DNA of 64,000 nucleotides from Rathayibacter sp. VKM Ac-2856 (GTDB taxonomy: Bacteria; Actinomycetota; Actinomycetes; Actinomycetales; Microbacteriaceae): the NCBI RefSeq assembly GCF_013205055.1, contig NZ_JABMLF010000006.1, positions 124,001 to 188,000 on the forward strand. Direction: 5' to 3'. The translations under genes and the position numbers were made by a program. Of this stretch, positions 21,629 to 30,060 are shown piece after piece; the first letter of the stretch is position 1, and each line of letters opens with the position of its first letter. Under the pieces are notes generated by a model, which was not told the DNA's origin, did not search any database, and saw nothing but the letters and a program-made list of their open reading frames with translations.

Positions 21629-21693
21629 GGCCGGCCCGGTCCGGGGGATCGCGGCGGATCGGACGGATCGGAGCAGGTCGGTCGCGGTGCTCT

Positions 21694-21791
21694 TGCCGGT
21701 CGAGTAGGCGCCGGAGGCGGCGTATCGAGACCCGACGCTGTCGTCGGGTGGATCTCGATGCGCCCGCGGAGCGGGCTACTCGATCGGCATG
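21694..21791. repeat. A-spacer-B palindromic unit, island copy 2
   Basis: The A arm (21694-21732) has a GGCGCCGGAGGCGG centre. The spacer contains GACGCTGTCGTCGGGT. The B arm (21750-21791) has the centre CCCGC-GGA-GCGGG and ends CGATCGGCATG. Confidence 0.75.
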
Positions 21792-21852
21792 GACGGGGCG
21801 GGGCTGCGCCGGATCGGGTCGTGTCGGGTCGCAGTAGATCGGATGCCGTGCT

Positions 21853-21948
21853 CTTGCTGGTCGAGTAGGCGCCGGAGGCGTATCGAACCCGACGCTGTCG
21901 TGGGGTGGATCTCGATACGCCCGCTGCGCGGGCTACTCGATCAGCATG
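21853..21948. repeat. A-spacer-B palindromic unit, island copy 3
   Basis: The A arm (21853-21889) is slightly shortened (GGCGCCGGAGGCG then TATCGAACCC). The spacer contains GACGCTGTCGTGGGGT. The B arm (21907-21948) ends CTACTCGATCAGCATG. It lies directly before the qcr terminator. Confidence 0.75.
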
Positions 21949-21974
21949 GTCCGGCACACGGAGGTGGGGACGAC

Positions 21975-22008
21975 GAAGGGCCCGGACGACGGTGCGTCCG
22001 GGCCCTTC
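21975..22008 (-). terminator. Strong hairpin terminator of the ctaE-qcrCAB operon
   Basis: GAAGGGCCCGGACG (21975-21988) and CGTCCGGGCCCTTC (21995-22008) form a perfect 14-bp stem with a six-base loop, 11 bp beyond the qcrB stop codon. As a palindrome it could also stop any read-through from the opposite side. Confidence 0.85.
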
Positions 22009-22019
22009 GGGGGAGGGGG

Positions 22020-23684
22020 TCAGTGCTCGCTGTGCGAGCTCTCGAGCTCCTTCTGGGTGACGGGGGTGATGCGGTCCTCGAAGAACCAGCGGGAGAGGCC
22101 GGCGCGGACGCGCTGCGGGGCGGTGATGCGGCCGCGGGAGTCCGGACGGATCATCAGCGGCTCGTACTCGTCCTGGCCGACCAGCTTCCAGCGCTCGTAG
22201 TCGTCGAGCTGCTGGTGCACCTCGATGAACTCGCCGCCGGGGAGGCGGACGATGCGGCCGGACTCGAAGCCGTGCAGGGCGATCTCGCGGTCCTTCTTCT
22301 GCAGGGCGAGGCAGATGCGCTTCGTGATGAAGTACGCGACGAAGGGGCCGATGATGACCACGGCCTGCAGGGCGTGGATGACGCCCTCCATGGTGAGGTG
22401 GAAGTGCGTCGCGATGATGTCCGACGACGCGGCGGCCCAGAGGCCCGCGTAGAAGGTCACACCGGCGGCGCCGATCGAGGTGCGGGTCGCGGCGTTGCGC
22501 GGGCGGTCGAGCAGGTGGTGCTCGCGCTTGTCACCGGTGATCCACGCCTCGAGGAACGGGTAGAGCATCACGACGGCGATGAACAGACCGAGCCCGACGA
22601 GCGGGATCAGGATGTTGAACGAGATCGTGCCGATGCCCGGGATGGCCCACTCGAGTCCCGGCGGGATGAGGCGCAGGGCGCCGTCCGCGAAGCCGATGTA
22701 CCAGTCGGGCTGGGTGCCGGCGGAGACGGGGGAGGGGTCGTACGGGCCGTAGTTCCAGATCGGGTTGATCGTGAACAGCGAGGCGATGAGGACGACGACA
22801 CCGAAGACGATGAAGAAGAATCCACCGGCCTTGGCGGCGTAGACCGGGAGCACCGGGTAGCCGACGACGTTCTGCTCGGTCTTGCCCGCACCGGGGAACT
22901 GGGTGTGCTTGTGCACGACCACGAAGACGAGGTGCAGGGCGATGAACGCGAGCACCAGGGCCGGCAGCAGCAGGATGTGCAGCGTGTAGAGGCGGCCGAC
23001 GATGTCGGTGCCCGGGAACTCGCCGCCGAAGAGGAGGAACGAGATCCAGGTGCCGACGATCGGGATGCCCTTGACCATGCCGTCGATGATGCGGAGGCCG
23101 TTGCCCGAGAGCAGGTCGTCCGGGAGGGAGTAGCCGGTGAAGCCCTCGGCCATCGCGAGGATGAAGAGGACGAAGCCGATGACCCAGTTGATCTCGCGCG
23201 GCTTGCGGAACGCACCGGTGAAGAAGATGCGCAGCATGTGCAGGCCGATCGAGGCCACGAACAGCAGGGCCGCCCAGTGGTGGATCTGGCGCATCAGCAG
23301 GCCGCCGCGGATGTCGAACGAGATGTCGAGCGACGAGGCCATCGCCGCGGACATCTCGATGCCCTTGAGCGGCAGGTAGCTGCCCTCGTAGTGCGTCTCG
23401 ACCATCGAGGCCTGGAAGAAGAACGTGAGGAAGGTGCCCGACAGCAGGATGATCACGAAGCTGTAGAGCGCGACCTCGCCGAGGAGGAACGACCAGTGGT
23501 CCGGGAAGATCTTGCGGCCGAACTCCTTGACGACCGCCGAGATGCTCGTGCGCTCGTCGATGTAGTTCGACGCGGCTCCGACGTACCCCTTCTGCAGCTT
23601 GCCGCTGCCGAGGATGACGCCGTCGCCGGGCTCCGCGGGCGATGCCGCGGGGCGGGAAGGTGTGGTGGTGGACATGTGTGTCAT
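22020..23684 (-). CDS. qcrB: Cytochrome bc1 complex cytochrome b subunit
   Basis: QcrB is the membrane diheme cytochrome b of the bcc complex; it oxidises menaquinol and is the target of telacebec-type inhibitors. The 554-residue product has eight or nine hydrophobic segments, paired heme histidines in the four-helix core (HHWAALLFVASIGLHMLRIFF region and the later HILLLPALVLAFIALHLVFVV region) and the long C-terminal extension of the actinobacterial form. The ATG at 23684 overlaps the qcrA stop (ATGA); an internal ATG at 23675 is an alternative. Confidence 0.97.
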   Translation of the reverse strand: MTHMSTTTPSRPAASPAEPGDGVILGSGKLQKGYVGAASNYIDERTSISAVVKEFGRKIFPDHWSFLLGEVALYSFVIILLSGTFLTFFFQASMVETHYEGSYLPLKGIEMSAAMASSLDISFDIRGGLLMRQIHHWAALLFVASIGLHMLRIFFTGAFRKPREINWVIGFVLFILAMAEGFTGYSLPDDLLSGNGLRIIDGMVKGIPIVGTWISFLLFGGEFPGTDIVGRLYTLHILLLPALVLAFIALHLVFVVVHKHTQFPGAGKTEQNVVGYPVLPVYAAKAGGFFFIVFGVVVLIASLFTINPIWNYGPYDPSPVSAGTQPDWYIGFADGALRLIPPGLEWAIPGIGTISFNILIPLVGLGLFIAVVMLYPFLEAWITGDKREHHLLDRPRNAATRTSIGAAGVTFYAGLWAAASSDIIATHFHLTMEGVIHALQAVVIIGPFVAYFITKRICLALQKKDREIALHGFESGRIVRLPGGEFIEVHQQLDDYERWKLVGQDEYEPLMIRPDSRGRITAPQRVRAGLSRWFFEDRITPVTQKELESSHSEH

Positions 23685-24739
23685 CGCTCCCAGAAGGATG
23701 GTCCGACCGGCTCCGTGAAGTCGCTGCGGGCGACCAGGTATCCGTCGGCGTCGATGGTGATGGGGAGCTGCGGAAGCGGGCGCTTCGCAGGACCGAAGAT
23801 GACCTCGGCCTCGCGCTTGATGTCGAACTGCGACTGGTGGCACGGGCACAGGAGGTGGTGGGTCTGCTGCTCGTACAGCGCCACGGGGCAGCCGACGTGC
23901 GTGCAGATCTTGGAGTAGGCGACGATGCCGTCGTAGTTCCAGGTCTCGCGACCCTCGCTGACGGTCAGGTCCTCGGGCTTCAGGCGCATCAGGAGGACGG
24001 CGGCCTTGGCCTTCTCCTCCAGCTTGCCCTCGACCTGGTCGAGTCCCTCGGGGATGACGTGGAAGGCGGAGCCCAGCGTGACGTCCGATGCGAGGATCGG
24101 CGCTCCGGAGGGGTCCAGGGTGAGCCGCGTGCCCTCGCGCCACAGCGTGGTCTTGAGGAGGGCGACGGGGTCCTGATCCTGGGGTCCGAGGCCTCGGAAC
24201 AGGATCACGGCGGGCAGGGGGAAGACGATCAGCGAGCCGATGAGGCTGTTGCGGATCAGGGAGCGGCGGCCGAAGCCGGACTCCTTGTCGGACTGGTCGA
24301 AGATCTCGAGGGCGCGGGCGCGGGTGTCCTCCGCGCTGCGGACCGGGTGGCGGATGTCGATGCCCTCGTGGTCGGACATGAGCTGCTTGCCCCAGTGGAC
24401 CGCGGCGATGCCGATGCCGAGGAGCGCCAGCGCCATGCCGAGGCCGATGAACAGCGTGTTCAGCCGGACCGACTCGATGCTCTCCGTGATGGGGAACGCC
24501 ATGTAGGCGGCCACCGCGAAGATCGAGCCCGCGAAGGAGAGGTAGAAGAGCGTGTAGACCGTGCGCTCGGCCCGCTTCGCGACCTTGGGGTCGAGGTCGG
24601 TCATCCGGGGGCGGTGCGGCGGGAGGCCCGGGTCCTGGACGCGGTCCCGCGTCACGACCGCGGTGCCGGCCGGAGCACTTCCGTGCCCGGGGGCCGACGA
24701 GGTGGCGAGGTCGGTGCCACCCTCATCGTGCTCTGCCAT
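23681..24739 (-). CDS. qcrA: Rieske iron-sulfur subunit of the cytochrome bc1 complex
   Basis: QcrA carries the [2Fe-2S] cluster that takes electrons from menaquinol to QcrC. The 352-residue product has three N-terminal membrane segments, as in the actinobacterial form, and a C-terminal Rieske fold with ligand motifs CTHVGC and CPCHQSQF. The ATG at 24739 is preceded by AAGGAG at ideal spacing, which decides against a start five codons upstream. Its stop overlaps the qcrB start. Confidence 0.97.
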   Translation of the reverse strand: MAEHDEGGTDLATSSAPGHGSAPAGTAVVTRDRVQDPGLPPHRPRMTDLDPKVAKRAERTVYTLFYLSFAGSIFAVAAYMAFPITESIESVRLNTLFIGLGMALALLGIGIAAVHWGKQLMSDHEGIDIRHPVRSAEDTRARALEIFDQSDKESGFGRRSLIRNSLIGSLIVFPLPAVILFRGLGPQDQDPVALLKTTLWREGTRLTLDPSGAPILASDVTLGSAFHVIPEGLDQVEGKLEEKAKAAVLLMRLKPEDLTVSEGRETWNYDGIVAYSKICTHVGCPVALYEQQTHHLLCPCHQSQFDIKREAEVIFGPAKRPLPQLPITIDADGYLVARSDFTEPVGPSFWER

Positions 24740-24814
24740 GGTTCTCCTTTTCACGCCGTGTCGACGCCGCTCGGCGTCGTGGGGGTCGAGCGCCCGCCAG
24801 GGCGCCTGTCGTTG

Positions 24815-25618
24815 CTAGTTGGATCGTGCGGTGATCCACACCGTCAGGGCGACGATGGAACCGAGTCCGAAGATCCAGAGGAAGAGGCCTTCGGCCACGG
24901 GGCCGAGGGAGCCCAGGGCGAATCCGCCCGGAGAGGGGTTGGCCTCGATGTACTTGAGGTAGGAGATGATGTCGCGCTTGTCTTCCGGCGAGATGTTGAG
25001 GTCGTTGAAGACCGGCATGTTCTGCGGGCCGGTGACCATCGCCTCGTAGATGTGCGCCTCGGTCACGCCGCCCAGCGGGGGAGCGAACTTGCCCTCGGTC
25101 AGTGCGCCGCCGGCGCCGGCGACGTTGTGGCACATGGCGCAGTTGATGCGGAAGAGCTCGGCGCCGTTGGCGGAGTCGCCCTGGCCGTCGAGGACCTCGC
25201 CGCTGGGGATCGCGGGGCCGGGCGCCAGGGAGGCGACGTAGGCCGCCAGCTCGGCGACCTGGTCGTCGGTGAACTGCACCGGCTTCTCGAGCGCCTGCGG
25301 GCCGTGCATCTGCATCGGCATGCGGCCCGTGCCGACCTGGAAGTCGACCGAGGCGGCGCCGACGCCGATGAGCGACGGGGCGTTGCTGGTGCCCGCGGCG
25401 TCGAGGCCGTGGCAGGTGGCGCAGTTGGCGGCGAAGAGCTTCGAGCCCTCGTCGATCGTCTGCTGGCTCGTGGCCGAGGTCTCGGCGGAGGCGGAGGTCG
25501 CGACGCCGACGGCCGCGTAGGTGCCGCCGGTGAGCCCGAGGCCGATCGCGATCAGGGCCAGTGTGGCCAGCGGGTGACGGCGACCCTTCTTGGCGCGGCT
25601 CTTCTTCGGGGAGGCCAT
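24815..25618 (-). CDS. qcrC: Diheme cytochrome c subunit of the cytochrome bc1 complex
   Basis: QcrC is the two-heme cytochrome c that bridges the bcc complex directly to CtaC, replacing a soluble cytochrome c. The 267-residue product has a basic N-terminus, a membrane segment (about 15-40) and two heme motifs, CATCH (C66, C69, H70) and CAMCH (C160, C163, H164). A C-terminal membrane helix (about 240-262) follows. AGGAAGG lies upstream of the ATG at 25618. It sits between ctaE and qcrA. Confidence 0.97.
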   Translation of the reverse strand: MASPKKSRAKKGRRHPLATLALIAIGLGLTGGTYAAVGVATSASAETSATSQQTIDEGSKLFAANCATCHGLDAAGTSNAPSLIGVGAASVDFQVGTGRMPMQMHGPQALEKPVQFTDDQVAELAAYVASLAPGPAIPSGEVLDGQGDSANGAELFRINCAMCHNVAGAGGALTEGKFAPPLGGVTEAHIYEAMVTGPQNMPVFNDLNISPEDKRDIISYLKYIEANPSPGGFALGSLGPVAEGLFLWIFGLGSIVALTVWITARSN

Positions 25619-25674
25619 CGAGGCAACCTTCCTGCGGGGTTCGGGAGTGTGGTGGGGCATGGAGGCGGCGGGCC

Positions 25675-26313
25675 TCACTTGAGGAAGTAGATGACGACGA
25701 AGAGGCCGACCCAGACGACGTCGACGAAGTGCCAGTAGTAGGACACGACGATCGCGCTGGTCGCCTCCTTGTGGCCGAAGTTCTTGACGGCGAAGGCGCG
25801 GCCGATGACGAGGAGGAAGGCGATGAGCCCGCCGGTCACGTGCAGGGCGTGGAAGCCGGTGGTGATGTAGAAGGCCGAGCCGTAGGCGTTGCTCGAGAGG
25901 GTGACGCCCTCGGAGACGAGGGTCGCGTACTCGAGGACCTGGCCGCAGACGAACACCGCGCCGAGGGCGTAGGTGAGGAAGAACCACTCGACCATGCCCC
26001 ACTTGAACGGGCTGAGCCCGGTGGAGCGCGGCTGCAGGCGCTCGGCGGCGAACACGCCGAACTGGCAGGTGAACGACGAGGCGACCAGGATCACCGTGTT
26101 GACGCTCGCGTACGGGACGTTCAAGATGCTGGTCTCGGCCGACCACAGCTCCGGGGAGGTGCTGCGGAGGGTGAAGTAGATCGCGAAGAGGCCCGCGAAG
26201 AACATGACCTCGCTTCCCAGCCAGACGATCGTTCCGACCGCGACCGGGTTGGGTCGGTTCACTGCGGGCACGGTGGCCGTGGGGGAGAGAGAGGTGCTCG
26301 TCACACAGACCAT
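25675..26313 (-). CDS. ctaE: Cytochrome c oxidase subunit III
   Basis: CtaE is the third core subunit of the aa3 oxidase. The 212-residue product has five hydrophobic segments and family blocks [20 protein letters not shown], then [29 protein letters not shown] and [14 protein letters not shown]. The start chosen is ATG at 26313; GTG at 26304 also fits and neither has an obvious ribosome binding site. It is the first gene of the operon with qcrC-qcrA-qcrB and is divergent from trpD with a 69-bp gap. Confidence 0.96.
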   Translation of the reverse strand: MVCVTSTSLSPTATVPAVNRPNPVAVGTIVWLGSEVMFFAGLFAIYFTLRSTSPELWSAETSILNVPYASVNTVILVASSFTCQFGVFAAERLQPRSTGLSPFKWGMVEWFFLTYALGAVFVCGQVLEYATLVSEGVTLSSNAYGSAFYITTGFHALHVTGGLIAFLLVIGRAFAVKNFGHKEATSAIVVSYYWHFVDVVWVGLFVVIYFLK

Positions 26314-26382
26314 TATGAACGATCGCAAGGGGGGGAAGTCGCACTTCCCGTGGGGCCTTCGTAGTCGCATAATCTGAGAGCC

Positions 26383-27441
26383 ATGTCGGAAACCCTGTCC
26401 TGGCCGCGCATTCTCGGTTCCCTCCTCGACTCCTCCGATCTCTCGGTGTCCGAGGCGACGTGGGCGATGGAGCGGGTGATGCAGGGCGAGGCGACGCCGG
26501 CGCAGCTCGCCGGGCTGCTGATCGCGCTGCGCGCCAAGGGCGAGACGGTCGACGAGATCGTCGGCTTCCGCGACGCGATCCTCGAGCACGCGGTGCCGCT
26601 GGACGTCGATCCGATGGCCCTGGACATCGTCGGGACCGGCGGCGACCGCTTCGGCACGGTCAACATCTCCTCGACGGCGTCGATCATCGCCGCGGCGGCC
26701 GGGACGCCGGTGATCAAGCACGGGAACCGCGCGGCCTCGTCGTCCTCGGGCTCCTCGGACGTGCTCGCGGCGCTCGGCGTCGACCTGACGCTGCCGGCGG
26801 AGCGGGTCGCGGAGGTCTTCCGCCGCACGGGCATCGGCTTCGTCTTCGCGGCGATGTTCCACCCCGGGTTCCGCCACGCCGGACCGGTCCGCGCCGAGCT
26901 CGGCGTGCCGACCGTCTTCAACTTCCTCGGGCCGCTCTGCAACCCGGCGCGCCCGGAGGCGTCGGCGGTGGGCGTGGCGCACCTCGACCGCGTTCCGCTC
27001 TTCGTCGGCGTGTTCCAGACCCGCGGGGCGACCGCGCTCGTCTTCCGCGGCGACGACGGGCTCGACGAGCTCTCGACCACCGGGCACAGCCACATCTGGG
27101 AGGTCTCGCGCGGCTCCGTCGTCGAGCACGACCTCGACCCGCGCGACCTCGGCATCCGCCGGGCGAGCATCGACCAGCTGCGCGGGCGCGACGCCGCCTA
27201 CAACGCGCAGGTCGTCCGCTCCGTCCTCGCCGGCGAGGAGGGCCCGGTGCGCGACATCGTGCTGCTGAACGCCGCGGCGGGGCTGATCGCCTTCGACCTC
27301 GCGCGCGACCCGGGCCTCATCCGCACGGCGATCCTGGACCGCTTCCGCTCGGCGCTCGATCGCGCCGCGGCGGCGGTCGACTCCGGGGCCGCGACGGCGA
27401 AGCTCGACCAGTGGGTCGAGGAGACGCAGCGCGCGAGCTGA
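26383..27441 (+). CDS. trpD: Anthranilate phosphoribosyltransferase
   Basis: TrpD transfers phosphoribose from PRPP to anthranilate in tryptophan synthesis. The 352-residue product has the PRPP loop [14 protein letters not shown], the anthranilate-site segment [18 protein letters not shown] and [18 protein letters not shown]. It stands alone, divergent from ctaE, an arrangement common in Actinobacteria where trpD is separate from the other trp genes. Confidence 0.96.
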   Translation: MSETLSWPRILGSLLDSSDLSVSEATWAMERVMQGEATPAQLAGLLIALRAKGETVDEIVGFRDAILEHAVPLDVDPMALDIVGTGGDRFGTVNISSTASIIAAAAGTPVIKHGNRAASSSSGSSDVLAALGVDLTLPAERVAEVFRRTGIGFVFAAMFHPGFRHAGPVRAELGVPTVFNFLGPLCNPARPEASAVGVAHLDRVPLFVGVFQTRGATALVFRGDDGLDELSTTGHSHIWEVSRGSVVEHDLDPRDLGIRRASIDQLRGRDAAYNAQVVRSVLAGEEGPVRDIVLLNAAAGLIAFDLARDPGLIRTAILDRFRSALDRAAAAVDSGAATAKLDQWVEETQRAS

Positions 27442-27564
27442 GCCCGTGCCGCACCCGCGCCGAGCCGTCGGCCCGCGCGGGTCGGGGCCTGCGCCGGGAC
27501 GGGGCTCGGGCGTAACGTGGAGCCGCTGTCCGCGACGGTGCGGCGCGCCCTGGAGGAGACCTCG

Positions 27565-28566
27565 ATGAAGAAGCTCATCAACGACCCGAAGAACGTCGTC
27601 GCGGAGTCCGTGGCCGGATTCGGCCTCGCGCACGCCGACCTGGTGCGGGTCGAGCCCGATCCCCTGTTCGTCGTGCGGGTGGACGCCCCGCGGCAGGGCA
27701 AGGTCGGCCTGGTCAGCGGCGGCGGCAGCGGGCACGAGCCGCTGCACGCGGGCTTCGTCGGAGTCGGCATGCTCGACGCCGCGGTGCCCGGACCGGTGTT
27801 CACCTCGCCGACCCCCGACCCGATCGTGGCGGCCACCAAGGCGGTCGACGGCGGGGCGGGCGTCCTGCACATCGTGAAGAACTACACGGGCGACGTGCTC
27901 AACTTCGAGACCGCGGCCGACCTGGCCCTCGCCGACGGCGTCGAGGTGCGCTCGGTGATCGTCGACGACGACGTCGCGGTGAAGGACTCGCTCTACACCG
28001 CCGGGCGCCGCGGCGTCGCGGGCACCGTGCTGGTGGAGAGGATCGCCGGGGCCGCCGCCGAGCGCGGTGACTCGCTGGACGAGGTGGCCGCGGTCGCGGA
28101 GGCGGTCGTCGCGGGCGTGCGCTCGATGGGCGTCGCGCTGCGGCCGTGCACGGTGCCGCACGCGGGGGAGCCGAGCTTCGAGCTGGCGGAGGACGAGATC
28201 GAGATTGGCATCGGGATCCACGGCGAGCCCGGGCGCGAGCGGATCCCGCTCGAGCCGGCCGACCGGATCGTCGACCGCCTGCTCGCCCCGATCCTCGAGG
28301 ACCTCCCCTTCTCCTCCGGCGACGACGTGCTGCTCTTCGTCAACGGACTCGGCGGCACTCCGCAGATCGAGCTCTACCTCGTCTACCGCCGCGCGGCCGA
28401 GGTGCTGGCCGAGAAGGGCGTCGTCGTGCAGCGGAGCCTGGTCGGCAGCTACACGACCTCGCTGGAGATGCAGGGCGTCTCGATCACGCTGCTGAAGCTC
28501 GACGCGGCGATGACGGAGCTCTGGGACTCGCCGCTGCAGACGGCGGCGCTGCGCTGGGGCCGCTGA
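27565..28566 (+). CDS. dhaK: Dihydroxyacetone kinase subunit DhaK
   Basis: DhaK binds dihydroxyacetone covalently and receives phosphate from DhaL to make dihydroxyacetone phosphate. The 333-residue product starts [12 protein letters not shown], has the glycine-rich [15 protein letters not shown], and GIHGEPG with H219 at the position of the substrate-binding histidine (His218 in E. coli). The ATG at 27565 is preceded by GGAGGAG; an earlier in-frame GTG at 27517 lacks support. Together with dhaL and dhaM it forms a PTS-dependent kinase. Confidence 0.96.
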   Translation: MKKLINDPKNVVAESVAGFGLAHADLVRVEPDPLFVVRVDAPRQGKVGLVSGGGSGHEPLHAGFVGVGMLDAAVPGPVFTSPTPDPIVAATKAVDGGAGVLHIVKNYTGDVLNFETAADLALADGVEVRSVIVDDDVAVKDSLYTAGRRGVAGTVLVERIAGAAAERGDSLDEVAAVAEAVVAGVRSMGVALRPCTVPHAGEPSFELAEDEIEIGIGIHGEPGRERIPLEPADRIVDRLLAPILEDLPFSSGDDVLLFVNGLGGTPQIELYLVYRRAAEVLAEKGVVVQRSLVGSYTTSLEMQGVSITLLKLDAAMTELWDSPLQTAALRWGR

Positions 28567-28678
28567 GCGCGCCGGAGCGGGCACGGGGCGGGGCCGCCGC
28601 CGGGAGCACGGCGACGGCCGGACGGACGACACGACGACACGACGGTCGCGGGAGCGACGCAGGGAAGAGGACGGATCG

Positions 28679-29335
28679 ATGCAGGACGGACAGGGAGCCC
28701 AGGGGCTCGATGCGGCGTGGGCCGCGGCGTGGATCCGCGGGGCGGCGCAGGCCGTGTCGGAGCACCGGGTCGAGCTGATCACGCTCGACCGCGCGATCGG
28801 CGACGGCGACCACGGCGAGAACATGGACCGCGGCTTCCAGGCCGTGCTCGCGAAGCTCGACGCGGCGGACACCGGGGCGCAGACGCCGGGGGACGTGCTC
28901 AAGCTGGTCGCGACCACGCTGATCTCCACGGTGGGCGGTGCCTCCGGCCCGCTCTTCGGCACGGCGTTCCTCAAGGCCGCAGGCGCGGTCGCCGGCAAGG
29001 AGTCGCTCGACGGCGCGGCGGTCGTCGCGCTGCTGACGGCGGCGCGGGACGGCATCGTGCTGCGGGGCAAGGCCGAGGTCGGCGACAAGACGATGGTGGA
29101 CGCGTGGACTCCGGCGGTCGAGGCCGCGGGGAGCGCCGCGGCGGGCGGCTCCTCGCCGGCCGAGGTCCTGGCGGCGGCGGCGGACGCGGCGCAGGCGGGG
29201 GCGGAGTCGACCGACCCGCTCGTCGCGCGGAAGGGCCGGGCGAGCTACCTGGGCGAGCGGGCGATCGGGCACCGCGATCCGGGCAGTGTCTCGAGCGTCC
29301 TGCTGCTGCGCGCGGCGGCCGAGGCGGCGGCGTGA
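28679..29335 (+). CDS. dhaL: Dihydroxyacetone kinase subunit DhaL (ADP-binding)
   Basis: DhaL holds a tightly bound ADP that is rephosphorylated by DhaM and passes phosphate to DhaK-bound dihydroxyacetone. The 218-residue product has the metal/ADP-binding block [18 protein letters not shown], then [31 protein letters not shown] and [15 protein letters not shown]. It starts 112 bp after dhaK and its stop overlaps the dhaM start (GTGA). Confidence 0.96.
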   Translation: MQDGQGAQGLDAAWAAAWIRGAAQAVSEHRVELITLDRAIGDGDHGENMDRGFQAVLAKLDAADTGAQTPGDVLKLVATTLISTVGGASGPLFGTAFLKAAGAVAGKESLDGAAVVALLTAARDGIVLRGKAEVGDKTMVDAWTPAVEAAGSAAAGGSSPAEVLAAAADAAQAGAESTDPLVARKGRASYLGERAIGHRDPGSVSSVLLLRAAAEAAA

Positions 29336-30012
29336 GCGTCGGGCTGGTCCTCGTCTCGCACAGTGCGCGCCTGGCCGAGGGGCTGGTCGAGCTGGCGGCG
29401 CAGATGGCGCCCGAGGTCGCTCTGATCGCCGCGGGCGGCACGGACGACGGCGGCATCGGGACCAGCTTCGAGCGGATCACCGCGGCGCTGGCCGAGGCCG
29501 ACTCCGGCGAGGGCGCCGTGGTGCTCTGCGACCTGGGCTCCGCGATCATGACGGCGGAGACGGCGGTCGAGTTCCTCGACGACGAGGCCCGGGAGCGGGT
29601 GCGGATCGCGGACGCACCGCTCGTGGAGGGCGCGGTCGCTGCGGCGGTCGCGGCCGGGGCGGGCGGTGCTCTCGCCGACGTGCTCGCGGCGGCGGAGTCG
29701 GCGCGGGGCGCGCTCCTCGCGGAGCCGGGGCAGCAGTCGGCGGCGGCCGACGTGCCGAGCGTGCGCCGGACCGTGCGGCTGATCAACCCGAACGGGCTGC
29801 ACGCCCGTCCGGCGGCCGACTTCGTCACCCTCGCGACCCGCTTCGACGCCCGGATCGACGTCAACGGCAAGGACGCGACGAGTCTGCTCGGCGTGATGTC
29901 GCTGGGGCTGGACCGCGGCGACGAGGTGGCGATCTCGGCAACCGGCACCGAGGCGGAGGAGGCCGTGGGCCGGCTGGCGGACCTCGTCGAGTCGGGGTTC
30001 GGCGAGGTCTAG
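29332..30012 (+). CDS. dhaM: DhaM phosphotransferase: EIIA(Man)-like domain fused to HPr
   Basis: DhaM passes phosphate from the PEP phosphotransferase system to the ADP on DhaL. The 226-residue product has an EIIA-Man-like domain (about 1-130; phospho-His at H10 in VSHSARLAEG) and an HPr domain (about 140-225; NPNGLHARPAADF, H157). It lacks the EI-like third domain of the E. coli protein, so the general enzyme EI encoded elsewhere must phosphorylate it. The start GTG overlaps the dhaL stop. Confidence 0.94.
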   Translation: MSVGLVLVSHSARLAEGLVELAAQMAPEVALIAAGGTDDGGIGTSFERITAALAEADSGEGAVVLCDLGSAIMTAETAVEFLDDEARERVRIADAPLVEGAVAAAVAAGAGGALADVLAAAESARGALLAEPGQQSAAADVPSVRRTVRLINPNGLHARPAADFVTLATRFDARIDVNGKDATSLLGVMSLGLDRGDEVAISATGTEAEEAVGRLADLVESGFGEV

Positions 30013-30060
30013 GCGCAGCCCGCTCAGGTGGGGGCGGCGCGCGCCTCCTACCCTGAGCGC

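Larger units (their letters stand above)
20698..21974. repeat. Gene-free repeat island between the cta and qcr operons
   Basis: This stretch of about 1.28 kb holds no credible gene. It is a mosaic of two elements. The first is a type I composite unit of about 170 bp, at 20728-20900, 20939-21112 and 21461-21628. The second is an A-spacer-B palindromic unit of about 100 bp, at 21183-21280, 21694-21791 and 21853-21948. A lone A arm lies at 21313-21353. The island is bounded on both sides by strong terminators of the two converging respiratory operons. Open frames inside are low-complexity and unsupported. Confidence 0.85.

Noticed and set aside
20796..21868. Several open frames of 100-150 codons inside the repeat island
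   Set aside because: They translate the repeats themselves (for example repeated DTPAVRATRSA). No ribosome binding sites, no family match; any reading through repeat DNA gives such frames.
20859..21948. CRISPR array
   Set aside because: Repeats are palindromic, occur in both orientations, differ in sequence and have irregular spacing. Spacers are not uniform in length and no cas genes are present.
21789..23918. Long plus-strand open frame running from the repeat island through qcrB
   Set aside because: It is antisense to the clear qcrB gene and begins in repeat sequence. The product is low-complexity.
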